Assembly: GCA_019420425.1 (NCBI GenBank)
Contig: JAHZHG010000001.1
Location: 28,979 to 38,235, forward strand
Direction of reading: 5' to 3'
Source: Clostridiales bacterium
Lineage (GTDB): Bacteria; Bacillota; Clostridia; Lachnospirales; Lachnospiraceae
Length of the DNA stretch: 9,257 nt
The position numbers and the translations under genes are program-made. Within the stretch, counting starts at the first letter, position 1. The number at the start of each line of letters is the position of its first letter. A model generated the notes under the pieces. The model searched no databases. It was not told where the DNA came from and was given only the letters and a program-made list of their open reading frames with translations. Positions 1 through 6,766 of the stretch are shown in pieces.

Positions 1-741
1 GGCGGTGACTATCTGCGCTACCTCTACGCAAACGGGGGGCTGTATACCTGCGGCAGCAAAAAAGGAATCAGCCCGCTTGCGAAAATCATAGTTGGATTCC
101 AGCAAAATAAACGGAGTATCCGCAAATCTCGCCAGATCCACCGGCGGGCATTCAAAGTGCAGGTGCTGCTGTGCCAGAATATCGCCGCCGGTCATGGAAA
201 ATTTTTCTAAACCTGCGTTTACCGGAAATGAGGAAGGCACGGCCAGCAGTATCCGGTCCTGAAAGGCAGGATGGCTTTTGAAAAGCGGCTCCTTTAAGGG
301 ATGGCTGACAAAGGTGATATCCAGCTTCTGTTCCCTCAGCAGCTCCTTCAGCTCATATGCACCGGCCTCCACGATCTCCAACTCTATACCGGGGTAGCGT
401 TTTTTATAGCTGAGCAGCACCGGCGGCAGAATATAGGAGATAAAGTAGCTGGTGGCGCCGATACGGATTTTCCCGACATTCATCTCTGACAAATCCTGAA
501 GCTGATCTTTTAATTCATTCTCAATAATCTGAATCTGCCGGATCTTTTCGATATAGATGGCTCCGGCTTCCGTCAGCCCCAGCGGCTTTTGCGTGCGGTC
601 AAACAGGGGCATACCGATTTCCTCTTCAACCTTCTGCACAGCAATGCTCAGTGCCGGCTGGGTCAGGAAAAGCGCCTGCGCCGCCTTGGAGAAGCTGCGC
701 TTTTGATAAACGGTATAGATATATTTCATTTCTGTCTGCAT
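1..741 (-). CDS. LysR-family transcriptional regulator, C-terminus cut by window edge
   Basis: I translated the minus strand from an ATG at 741 and found 247 open codons running off the left edge. The N-terminus begins MQTEMKYIYTVYQ and carries the classic LysR winged helix-turn-helix: RSFSKAAQALFLTQPALS at about residues 15-32, then VEEEIGMPLFDRT at about 38-50. A linker helix follows, and from about residue 85 a periplasmic-binding-protein-like effector domain starts (GKIRIGATSYF). Family members are usually about 290-310 aa, so some 50 residues are missing. GGAGGG at 745-750, 3 nt before the ATG, supports this start. The gene diverges from the esterase/carrier unit, the standard arrangement for a LysR protein that controls its neighbour and itself. 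The effector is probably a substrate or product of that unit, but no ligand can be read from the sequence. Confidence 0.93.
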   Translation of the reverse strand, partial: MQTEMKYIYTVYQKRSFSKAAQALFLTQPALSIAVQKVEEEIGMPLFDRTQKPLGLTEAGAIYIEKIRQIQIIENELKDQLQDLSEMNVGKIRIGATSYFISYILPPVLLSYKKRYPGIELEIVEAGAYELKELLREQKLDITFVSHPLKEPLFKSHPAFQDRILLAVPSSFPVNAGLEKFSMTGGDILAQQHLHFECPPVDLARFADTPFILLESNYDFRKRADSFFAAAGIQPPVCVEVAQIVTA

Positions 742-778
742 GTGCCCTCCGGTATAAATTCTATTTATAGTTATATAA

Positions 779-807
779 ATTATATAAAATTGCTTTTATA
801 GTATCAA
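779..807 (-). promoter_or_regulatory. Promoter of the LysR gene
   Basis: On the minus strand there is TTGATA (802-807), a 17-bp spacer and a perfect TATAAT (779-784). The start of transcription is predicted near 772, leaving about 30 nt of leader before the ATG at 741. It overlaps the divergent esterase promoter and the inverted-repeat array, which suits autorepression by the LysR protein. The match is strong, but the region is very AT-rich and no start site has been measured. Confidence 0.6.
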
Positions 808-819
808 GTGTTATATGAT
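790..819 (+). promoter_or_regulatory. Predicted promoter of the esterase/carrier operon
   Basis: TTGCTT (790-795) and TATGAT (814-819) are separated by 18 bp, giving a predicted start near 826 and a leader of about 70 nt. The -35 is weak and sits inside the inverted repeat at 783-800; the -10 sits inside the palindrome at 811-823. A weak promoter embedded in dyads is typical of a gene that needs its LysR activator. Confidence 0.45.
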
Positions 820-847
820 ATAAATAAGAAATTAAAGGAGAAAAATT

Positions 848-880
848 GTGCAGGATTACTAAACAATTGGTGATCCGCAC
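848..880 (+). other. Possible leader hairpin before the esterase ribosome binding site
   Basis: GTGC (848-851) and GGAT (853-856) can pair with ATCC (873-876) and GCAC (877-880), with A852 bulged and a 16-nt loop. It ends 6 nt before the AGGAGG of the esterase gene, so it could affect translation, but the stem is short and may be fortuitous. Confidence 0.2.
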
Positions 881-897
881 GCAAAAGGAGGGAGAAA

Positions 898-2640
898 ATG
901 GTTGATTTAGCGATACAGCAGTTTCCGGAGGATATGTCCGGCCTGGCTGTCGATTTCGCTCATCCGAACCGCGCGCTGATCCACGGATGCTTTCGTGAAA
1001 CGGCATCGGTACATGGAGTAGCCAGAAGCTTTTTGACGTACATCCCGGAGGGACTGGAATACTGCCAGCCATGTCTGGTGGTCGCACTGCCGTCAGGAGA
1101 AGAGCCGCTCCGCTATCTGAACACTTCCGGACTGCGGAAGCTGGCAGAGAAGCAAAAGCTGTTTCTTCATCTGCTGGAAGCTTCCGGAGACGGCTGGCAG
1201 ACAGACGGCAGCGACGCCGACTTTATGAATGCCGTATATGCGGCAATACAGGCCCGCGACTACTACGTAACCATGCAGGATAATATCTACGCCTGCGGAA
1301 TCGGAGACGGCGCGGCGGTTGCCCACCAGGCGGCGCAGAAGATGACCAGTGAGTGGAGCGGCCTGTTCAGCTTTGGAAGGATATCCGCGAACCTTCAGGA
1401 CACCCGGGATGCGCTGGCCGCGAACCAGGAGCAAAATGGCACAGAGCTTCGGATTGCCGCAGCAAAATGCCAGCTGCCGGTCTGGATTGCGGCGGATGCG
1501 GTGGATGCAAATACGGCTGCGGCAATCGACTATTGGAAGGAGCAAAATCATACGGTCGGACTGCCGCTGTCCGGACAGAGCGCAGATCAGATATGGATGC
1601 CGTCCCCGGTAAAAACCCGCAGCGAGGTAAACGAAGAGCAGATTGCACAGGTGCGGGTGACCGTGGGAACAGCGGAGGTTACCGCGGATTCCCTTGAACG
1701 GATGTGGAGCTATATCGGGCTTGCCAGAAGACATCGCAGCTTTGCACAGAAAAATCTCCGGTATTTCCGGGAACCGGTTTCCTGCGGCGCCGTATTGCAG
1801 CAGAGGGAGATTGACGGGATGGCGCGGCTGTGGTATGAGTACGTGCCGGAAAGCTGCACCCCGGATCAGCAATGGCCGCTGGTGGTTGTCATGCACGGCA
1901 GAGGAGGGACGGCGGAAAGCTTTTTTGACATCAGCGCCATGTCTGCCGTGGCAGAGGCCCGCAGATTTATCGCAGTTTTTCCCCAGGCGGGAATCCATCA
2001 GCAAAAACCGGGCGGACTGAAAAACGTCCTGTACTGGAATGGAAGCTACGAAGGGAAAACGATAAATGATGTGGCGTTCATCCGTAGCATGGTAAAGGAT
2101 ATCGAGAGCCGCCTTCCGATTGACCGGGGCCGGATTTACGCCTGCGGACAGAGCAGCGGCGGTATCATGACGGACGTGCTCTGCGGCAGTGCCAGCGATG
2201 TGTTTACCGCCTGCGCCAGCTGGTCGGGAATGTACCATCCCAGAAAGGTACACCGCGTTTATGAAAAAACGGCGCCGGTTATCCCGACTCTGTTCATCTG
2301 TGGGGAAAATGATGGATTCTGCATGGAGAAGGGCGAAGATCCGGATTTCCCATTCCGGCTCATTCCGGAGCTGCGCAGAGATATCCTGGAAAAACTGGAG
2401 CGTTATCAGCTGGATCAGCATAAGGTACAGACCTGGGAGTGCTATCCGATTACCTGGTATTCCTATCCGGACAGGCAGGGAGTGCCCATGCTGACGGTGG
2501 GGATCGTAAAGGGAATGGCACACGCCAATTACCCGGAAGAAAGCTGGATCGCTTATGATCAGTTTTTCAGCAATTTTACCCGTGACGGGGAAAACCGGCT
2601 TTGCTACCGGGGAACAGTCGTAGAATCAGCAAGGAACTGA
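898..2640 (+). CDS. PHB-depolymerase/LpqC-type esterase with two alpha/beta-hydrolase repeats, the first degenerate
   Basis: A 580-aa protein with AGGAGG (887-892) 5 nt before the ATG. The C-terminal half (about 310-560) is a complete alpha/beta hydrolase of the poly(3-hydroxybutyrate) depolymerase/LpqC esterase type: oxyanion-hole stretch VVVMHGRGG (329-337), nucleophile elbow GQSSG with Ser419, acid loop CGENDG with Asp472, and catalytic His542 in GMAH. The N-terminal half (about 45-205) repeats the fold. YACGIGDG (131-138) lines up with YACGQSSG (414-421), but Gly136 replaces the nucleophile, and LPVWIAADAVDA matches IPTLFICGENDG. There is no signal peptide or lipobox, so it is probably cytoplasmic and acts on an imported short ester rather than on polymer granules outside the cell. 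It is first in an operon with the carrier 35 nt downstream. The ester substrate is unknown; hydroxyacid, feruloyl-like or malyl esters are possible. The esterase class is well supported, the substrate is not. Confidence 0.85.
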   Translation: MVDLAIQQFPEDMSGLAVDFAHPNRALIHGCFRETASVHGVARSFLTYIPEGLEYCQPCLVVALPSGEEPLRYLNTSGLRKLAEKQKLFLHLLEASGDGWQTDGSDADFMNAVYAAIQARDYYVTMQDNIYACGIGDGAAVAHQAAQKMTSEWSGLFSFGRISANLQDTRDALAANQEQNGTELRIAAAKCQLPVWIAADAVDANTAAAIDYWKEQNHTVGLPLSGQSADQIWMPSPVKTRSEVNEEQIAQVRVTVGTAEVTADSLERMWSYIGLARRHRSFAQKNLRYFREPVSCGAVLQQREIDGMARLWYEYVPESCTPDQQWPLVVVMHGRGGTAESFFDISAMSAVAEARRFIAVFPQAGIHQQKPGGLKNVLYWNGSYEGKTINDVAFIRSMVKDIESRLPIDRGRIYACGQSSGGIMTDVLCGSASDVFTACASWSGMYHPRKVHRVYEKTAPVIPTLFICGENDGFCMEKGEDPDFPFRLIPELRRDILEKLERYQLDQHKVQTWECYPITWYSYPDRQGVPMLTVGIVKGMAHANYPEESWIAYDQFFSNFTRDGENRLCYRGTVVESARN

Positions 2641-2675
2641 GAAAAATCATCTATAAATGTATTTTAGGGGGACAT

Positions 2676-4064
2676 ATGAAAAACGAAAAGAAAAAATTCA
2701 ACGTACCGCATCAGCTGGTCATTATTCTGGCGATTGCCGCTCTGGCCATGATCGCCACATACCTGATTCCGGCCGGAACCTATGAAAGTATCGAAATCAA
2801 CGGAAGAAAAGCAATAGACGCCAACTCCTTCCAGTACATTGAGCAGACGCCGGTTTCTCCGTGGGAAGCGCTGCTGGCCCTGCCCCGCGGCTTCAGCCAG
2901 CAGGTGAATATCATTGTTATGGTACTGATGATCGCCGCAGCCATGGAAGTGATCAACGCCACCGGCGTATTCGACGCCACCATTGGAAAGCTGGCTTCCA
3001 GGTATAAAAACAACCTGTATCTGATTATCCCGGTTTTACTGGGCTGCTTTTCCATCCTGGGCGCGATGGGAATCAATACCCCGATTATCGCTTTCGTCCC
3101 GCTGTCCCTGCTGCTGGGCTATAACCTGGGCGGCGATGCGCTGATCGGCGTATCGGTGGCGCTGATGGGTATGACCTGCGGACTGGCGGGCGGCGCATTC
3201 TGCTCTTCCTCCACCGCAGTGGCGCAGAGTCTGGTCGGTCTGCCGCAGTTTTCCGGCTGGCAGCTCAGGCTGATGGCAACCGTGGCCTTCTGGGCAGTAG
3301 GCTCATGCTTCCTGATCCATTACACCAAAAAGGTACAGAAAAACCCAGAGGCCAGTATTCTCTATGGAGTAAAAGGAGTAACGACCCAGATCGAGCATAA
3401 AGAGACAGCGGAGCTGACTCCGAGAAGAATCCTGACGTTAGTGGCATTTTTAATCGGCTTTGTGGTAGTCGTTTACGGGGCAACCCATGGCTGGAGCACT
3501 GCGGATCAGATTCCGGTGGTGTTCATGATTACGGCCGTAGTCTGTGGCCTTATCTCCGGCATGTCCGCCAATGAGATGGCAAAGCACTTTGTCAACGGGG
3601 CAAAATCCGTTACCGGAGCCTGTATTGTCATTGGCTTTGCAACGGGAATCAACATCATTCTGACCAACGGCAATGTGATCTATACTATCGTTCATGCGCT
3701 GAGCAGCCTTTTTGCCAACAGCTCCAGCTATGTGGCATCCCAGGGACTTTACCTCTGCAACCTGTTGATTAACTTTGTGATCTGCTCCTCATCCGGACAG
3801 GCGACTACGGTCATTCCCATTTTCTCCGGAATGGGAGATGTGCTGAACCTTTCCCAGCAGACGATTGTACAGACCTTCAACTTCGGCGATGCGATTACTA
3901 ACGTAGTAACTCCGCTGTCCGGCACCCTGATGGCCAGTATCGGCTTTGCCGGTATCAGCCTTGACCGCTGGCTGAAGTTCTCCTGGAAATGGATACTGAT
4001 GAATATTCTGGTCGGCGCTGCCTTTGTTGCGATTGGCGTAGCGATTGGATATGGGCCGTTTTAA
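2676..4064 (+). CDS. YfcC/DcuC-type membrane carrier (C4-dicarboxylate or amino-acid transporter family)
   Basis: A 462-aa integral membrane protein. I chose the ATG at 2676 over an in-frame ATG at 2601: AGGGGG (2666-2671) precedes it by 4 nt, the sequence MKNEKKKFNVPHQ is a normal cytoplasmic lead-in, and the longer frame would overlap the esterase end. About a dozen hydrophobic helices are visible, the first at about 12-33 ending in the family signature TYLIPAGTYE. Two conserved hairpin-like motifs lie in the second half, CSSSGQATTVIPIFSGMGD (370-388) and FNFGDAITNVVTPLSG (401-416), which match the YfcC/DcuC family (Pfam DcuC-type carriers). Family members move dicarboxylates, arginine/ornithine or remain uncharacterised, so the substrate cannot be read off. 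Its place between an esterase and a malic enzyme favours an organic acid or a small ester. Confidence 0.85.
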   Translation: MKNEKKKFNVPHQLVIILAIAALAMIATYLIPAGTYESIEINGRKAIDANSFQYIEQTPVSPWEALLALPRGFSQQVNIIVMVLMIAAAMEVINATGVFDATIGKLASRYKNNLYLIIPVLLGCFSILGAMGINTPIIAFVPLSLLLGYNLGGDALIGVSVALMGMTCGLAGGAFCSSSTAVAQSLVGLPQFSGWQLRLMATVAFWAVGSCFLIHYTKKVQKNPEASILYGVKGVTTQIEHKETAELTPRRILTLVAFLIGFVVVVYGATHGWSTADQIPVVFMITAVVCGLISGMSANEMAKHFVNGAKSVTGACIVIGFATGINIILTNGNVIYTIVHALSSLFANSSSYVASQGLYLCNLLINFVICSSSGQATTVIPIFSGMGDVLNLSQQTIVQTFNFGDAITNVVTPLSGTLMASIGFAGISLDRWLKFSWKWILMNILVGAAFVAIGVAIGYGPF

Positions 4065-4072
4065 ATTAGGGT

Positions 4073-4101
4073 TTGATTCTGAGGCGACGAAAAGGTATAC
4101 T
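4073..4101 (+). promoter_or_regulatory. Promoter of the malic enzyme gene
   Basis: TTGATT (4073-4078), a 17-bp spacer and TATACT (4096-4101) make a good sigma70-type promoter in the 110-bp gap after the carrier stop codon. The predicted start near 4108 means the malic enzyme can be expressed independently of the esterase/carrier transcript. No convincing terminator is seen between the carrier and this promoter, so read-through is also likely. Confidence 0.55.
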
Positions 4102-4107
4102 AAATAT

Positions 4108-4143
4108 GCTGCATACGATGCGGCTTAAATCAGGAACGCCTGA
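4108..4143 (+). other. Two hairpins in the malic enzyme leader
   Basis: Hairpin 1 pairs GCTGCAT (4108-4114) with ATGCGGC (4118-4124) around an ACG loop, with one G-T pair, and begins at the predicted transcription start. Hairpin 2 pairs TCAGG (4130-4134) with CCTGA (4139-4143) around AACG. Neither is followed by a T-run, so they are unlikely to be terminators. A stem at the extreme 5' end could protect the mRNA, but that is inference. Confidence 0.35.
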
Positions 4144-4174
4144 ATGATAGAGAAGAAAGGACAAGGTGGCAAAT

Positions 4175-5350
4175 ATGGATTACGGAAAAGAATCATTAAA
4201 ACTGCATTATGAACTGAAGGGAAAAATAGAAGTGACGGCCCGGGCCGCGGTGGACAGCAAAGAGGCGCTGAGCCTGGCATACACACCGGGAGTAGCAGAG
4301 CCGTGTCTGGAAATCCAGAAGGATCCGGATAAGAGCTATGAGCTGACAAGAAGATGGAACACCGTAGCAGTGGTGACGGACGGTACGGCTGTCCTCGGCC
4401 TGGGAGATATCGGACCGGAGGCGGGTATGCCGGTTATGGAAGGAAAATGCGTACTCTTTAAGGCGTTCGGAGATGTGGATGCGATTCCTCTCTGCGTGCG
4501 CAGCAAAAACGTGGATGAAATCGTGGAAACGGTACGCCTGCTTGCCGGCAGCTTCGGCGGGGTGAATCTGGAGGATATCTCCGCACCGAGATGCTTTGAG
4601 ATCGAAAAACGGCTGAAGGAATGCTGCGATATCCCGATTTTCCACGACCAGCACGGCACGGCAGTCATCACGCTGGCAGGAATAATCAACGCTCTGAAGC
4701 TGGTAGGGAAAAAGCTGGATGAGGTAAAGATCGTAACCTCCGGAGCAGGCGCGGCAGGCATTGCCATTATCCGTCTGCTGATGTCCATGGGCCTGAAAAA
4801 CGTCATTATGACCGACCGCAAGGGCGCTATTTATAAAGGAAGAGAAGGGCTGAACCCGATCAAACAGGAGATGGCAGAGATCACGAACTTTGCACAGGAG
4901 CAGGGAACTCTGGCAGAGGTAATCAAAGGAGCGGATGTGTTCATCGGCGTATCTGCACCTGGCACACTGACCGCAGACATGGTACGCACGATGGCAAAGG
5001 ATCCGGTCATCTTCGCATGCGCCAATCCTACGCCGGAAATTTTCCCGAAGGAGGCAAGGGCTGCAGGAGCGGCAGTGGTATCTACCGGACGTTCAGATTA
5101 TCCGAATCAGGTAAACAACGTTCTTTGCTTCCCGGGCATCTTTCGCGGAGCGCTGGATGTGAGGGCTTCGGATATCAATGATGAGATGAAGGTAGCCGCA
5201 GCCTATGCGATTGCAGGCCTTGTTTCGGACGAGGAGCTGAGCGCAGACTATATTCTGCCGAAGGCATTTGACCCGAGAGTGAAGGACGCCGTTGCAGAGG
5301 CAACCAGAAAGGCGGCGAGAAAGAGCGGAGTTGCACGGCTGAGTGAGTAA
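4175..5350 (+). CDS. Malic enzyme, NAD(P)-dependent, oxaloacetate-decarboxylating type
   Basis: Converts malate to pyruvate and CO2 while reducing NAD(P)+, in the cytoplasm. The 391-aa length fits the short bacterial form without a phosphotransacetylase tail. Motifs seen: SLAYTPGVAEPC (33-44) with the catalytic Tyr36, GLGDIGP (75-81), Lys91 in MEGKC, metal-site NLEDISAP (131-138, Glu133/Asp134), FHDQHGTA (156-163, Asp158) and the Rossmann GAGAAG (190-195). An acidic residue follows the second strand (MTDRKG), which is often linked to NAD preference but is not decisive. The start is ambiguous: a GTG at 4166 has AAAGGA 4 nt upstream, whereas ATG 4175 has AGGTGG (4164-4169) 5 nt upstream and gives the usual family N-terminus MDYGKESLKLHYE. 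I prefer 4175. Being next to a DcuC-like carrier suggests it handles imported or released C4 acid. Confidence 0.93.
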   Translation: MDYGKESLKLHYELKGKIEVTARAAVDSKEALSLAYTPGVAEPCLEIQKDPDKSYELTRRWNTVAVVTDGTAVLGLGDIGPEAGMPVMEGKCVLFKAFGDVDAIPLCVRSKNVDEIVETVRLLAGSFGGVNLEDISAPRCFEIEKRLKECCDIPIFHDQHGTAVITLAGIINALKLVGKKLDEVKIVTSGAGAAGIAIIRLLMSMGLKNVIMTDRKGAIYKGREGLNPIKQEMAEITNFAQEQGTLAEVIKGADVFIGVSAPGTLTADMVRTMAKDPVIFACANPTPEIFPKEARAAGAAVVSTGRSDYPNQVNNVLCFPGIFRGALDVRASDINDEMKVAAAYAIAGLVSDEELSADYILPKAFDPRVKDAVAEATRKAARKSGVARLSE

Positions 5351-5416
5351 AAAGGCCGGAAAAAGCGATTATACACTTTCCGGCAAAGAAAGGCCGGAGG
5401 GGAAAATATACGCCCC
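5351..5416 (+). repeat. Direct and inverted repeats downstream of the malic enzyme
   Basis: AAAGGCCGGA occurs twice, at 5351-5360 and 5389-5398. Between them TTTCCGGC (5377-5384) can pair with GCCGGAAA (5355-5362, 8 bp, 14-nt loop) or, in part, with GCCGGA (5393-5398), so two exclusive stems are possible. GGGG (5399-5402) and CCCC (5413-5416) may form a third. No T-run follows any of them. This may help end or stabilise the malic enzyme mRNA. Confidence 0.4.
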
Positions 5417-5433
5417 GGTACACGAAATGACAT

Positions 5434-5463
5434 ATGCGGGCCCCGCCTTAGCGGGGCCCGCAT
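5434..5463. terminator. Shared hairpin between convergent malic enzyme and guaD units
   Basis: A perfect 13-bp stem, ATGCGGGCCCCGC (5434-5446) and its complement (5451-5463), closes a CTTA loop. It lies 83 bp after the malic enzyme stop and 7 bp from the guaD stop, so it can serve both directions. The tails are poor in T (CATCCGTTTA on plus, ATGTCATTT on minus), so it may be a weak intrinsic terminator or mainly a 3'-end stabiliser or polymerase block. Confidence 0.7.
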
Positions 5464-5470
5464 CATCCGT

Positions 5471-6745
5471 TTATCGAACCTGTATCCCATCGACAAACTT
5501 GGCAATGGGCTGTCCGCTCCCCAGATAGGCGTACCGCTCCAGCCGTTCCGCGGGAGTGAACGAACGCTGATTTTGCAGGGAGGAATCATCCAGCACCAGT
5601 GCATCAAAGGCATACCCGGGGGCGAACATGCCCACTCTGCCAAAGAATGAGCCGCCGCCTGCCGTGGCCAGCCAGAAGGCCTCGGCCATGGTCAGCGGTT
5701 TTTCTGTATCATCCACATACCGCCACCGCAGCTTAGAAACCTGCACCGCGGCAGCCATTACCGCAAACAGATTCAGCGTATGCCCGCCGGCCACATCGCT
5801 GCCCAGGCCGATGCGCCAGCCGCCGCGCAGATACCGCGCCGCAGGAGCGATTCCTGCGATGACATTTTCATTGCTGGTGGGGCAGTGGGCGATATACACG
5901 CCGTTTTTCTTCATCAGCTCAGCCTCCGGCCCGGCGCTGTAGACACAGTGAGCCATTACCGTAGGGCAGTCTCCGCCGAACAGTCCGTACCGGGAGTAGG
6001 TCTCCCCGTAAAATGCCGCCTCCGGGCAAAGCTCGCTTACCCAGGTAATCTCTCCGGGGCTTTCCGACAGATGGCTCTGCGCCGACAGCCGGTATTCTGC
6101 CGCCAGCTCTCCGATGCTGCGCATATAGCCGTCTGTTACGCTGGGGGTAAACCGCGGAGTCAGCATAGGCTTTACCAGGGTAAAATCTGCCCTTTGGCAG
6201 GCGTCGAGCCAGCGTTTGGTTTCCGCCAGCCCCTCCTTCGCGGAGGGCTCACGGTAGTTGTCCGGGCTGTTCCGGTCCATATTCAGCTTACCGACATATG
6301 CGGCCAGGCCGGCCTCCTCCAGCTGGCGCATCAGCTCCAGCGTGGCATCCGTATGGATGGTGGCAAAAATGCAGGCACGGGTAGTGGCGCTCTGCAAAAG
6401 AGCGCGGGTGAAATATCCGTATCCGGCCTTTGCATACTCCGGATCAGCATAGCGGGCCTCTTCCGGGAAGGTGTAGGTCTCCAGCCATTCCAGCAGCTCC
6501 ATATCCATGGCCGTGCCGCAGTAGCTGTACTGCGGAGCATGGAGATGCAGGTCAGTCAGCCCGGGGGTAATCAGGCGGCCGGTATAGTCCAGCACCGGAA
6601 GTCCGTTATACTCATCCGGCAGACAGGGATACACACCCTCGCACAGCCTGTCATTACAGATCACATATCCTTCCCGGCAGCGCAGCGCGCCGGGAGAGGG
6701 CGTATCGAGAATGGTGCCCTTAAGAGCAAAAGCGTTATGTTTCAT
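5471..6745 (-). CDS. guaD: Guanine deaminase
   Basis: Hydrolyses guanine to xanthine and ammonia in purine salvage/catabolism; cytoplasmic zinc enzyme of the amidohydrolase superfamily. The 424-aa product has DLHLHAPQYSYCGTAMD (65-81) with metal ligands His67/His69, then LLEWLETYTFPEEARYAD (84-101), which is specific for guanine deaminases rather than other chlorohydrolase-like deaminases. TPRF (196-199), SHLSE with His225 and Glu228, MAHC with His266 and GSDVAGG with Asp317 complete the active site. I chose the ATG at 6745 (MKHNAF). An in-frame TTG at 6757 is only 1 nt from the AAAGGA that probably serves the gene, while the ATG is 13 nt from it, somewhat long. It begins 21 nt after the membrane protein stop and is probably co-transcribed with it and the XRE gene. 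No xanthine dehydrogenase or purine permease is in view. Confidence 0.95.
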   Translation of the reverse strand: MKHNAFALKGTILDTPSPGALRCREGYVICNDRLCEGVYPCLPDEYNGLPVLDYTGRLITPGLTDLHLHAPQYSYCGTAMDMELLEWLETYTFPEEARYADPEYAKAGYGYFTRALLQSATTRACIFATIHTDATLELMRQLEEAGLAAYVGKLNMDRNSPDNYREPSAKEGLAETKRWLDACQRADFTLVKPMLTPRFTPSVTDGYMRSIGELAAEYRLSAQSHLSESPGEITWVSELCPEAAFYGETYSRYGLFGGDCPTVMAHCVYSAGPEAELMKKNGVYIAHCPTSNENVIAGIAPAARYLRGGWRIGLGSDVAGGHTLNLFAVMAAAVQVSKLRWRYVDDTEKPLTMAEAFWLATAGGGSFFGRVGMFAPGYAFDALVLDDSSLQNQRSFTPAERLERYAYLGSGQPIAKFVDGIQVR

Positions 6746-6766
6746 AAGCGCAAGCAAATCCTTTCG

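Larger units (their letters stand above)
753..823. promoter_or_regulatory. Candidate LysR operator array in the divergent intergenic region
   Basis: Half-sites alternate in orientation: TATAAAT (753-759), ATTTATA (763-769), TATAAAT (774-780), TATAAAA (783-789) and TTTTATA (794-800). They form perfect inverted repeats at 753-769, 763-780 and 783-800. TTATATGATATAA (811-823) is a separate 13-bp palindrome of the LysR T-N11-A form. Relative to the predicted esterase start near 826, dyad centres fall at about -65 (761) and -35 (791.5), the usual recognition and activation positions for LysR proteins. The repeats are read directly; their function is inferred, and high A+T content makes some chance symmetry likely. 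Confidence 0.5.

Noticed and set aside
589..801. Short plus-strand frames over the LysR gene (also 301-489)
   Set aside because: The minus strand reads as one uninterrupted LysR protein through this stretch, so these are shadows.
846..905. A possible 19-aa leader peptide starting at TTG, with AAAGGAG (834-840) upstream and ending inside the esterase start
   Set aside because: Non-ATG start, no regulatory codon pattern such as runs of one amino acid, and too short to judge; kept only as a weak possibility.
1093..2523. A 476-codon open frame on the minus strand opposite the esterase
   Set aside because: No recognisable domain and no ribosome binding site noted; the plus-strand esterase in the same DNA has a full catalytic triad and a strong AGGAGG. 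It is an antisense shadow of GC-rich codons.
2601..2675. Upstream 25-codon extension of the carrier gene
   Set aside because: It overlaps the esterase end, lacks a ribosome binding site and adds a segment not expected for the family; the ATG at 2676 is better.
4065..4165. Riboswitch or attenuator in the carrier/malic enzyme gap
   Set aside because: Only two short stems, no T-run terminator and no recognisable riboswitch core; better described as a promoter with a structured leader.
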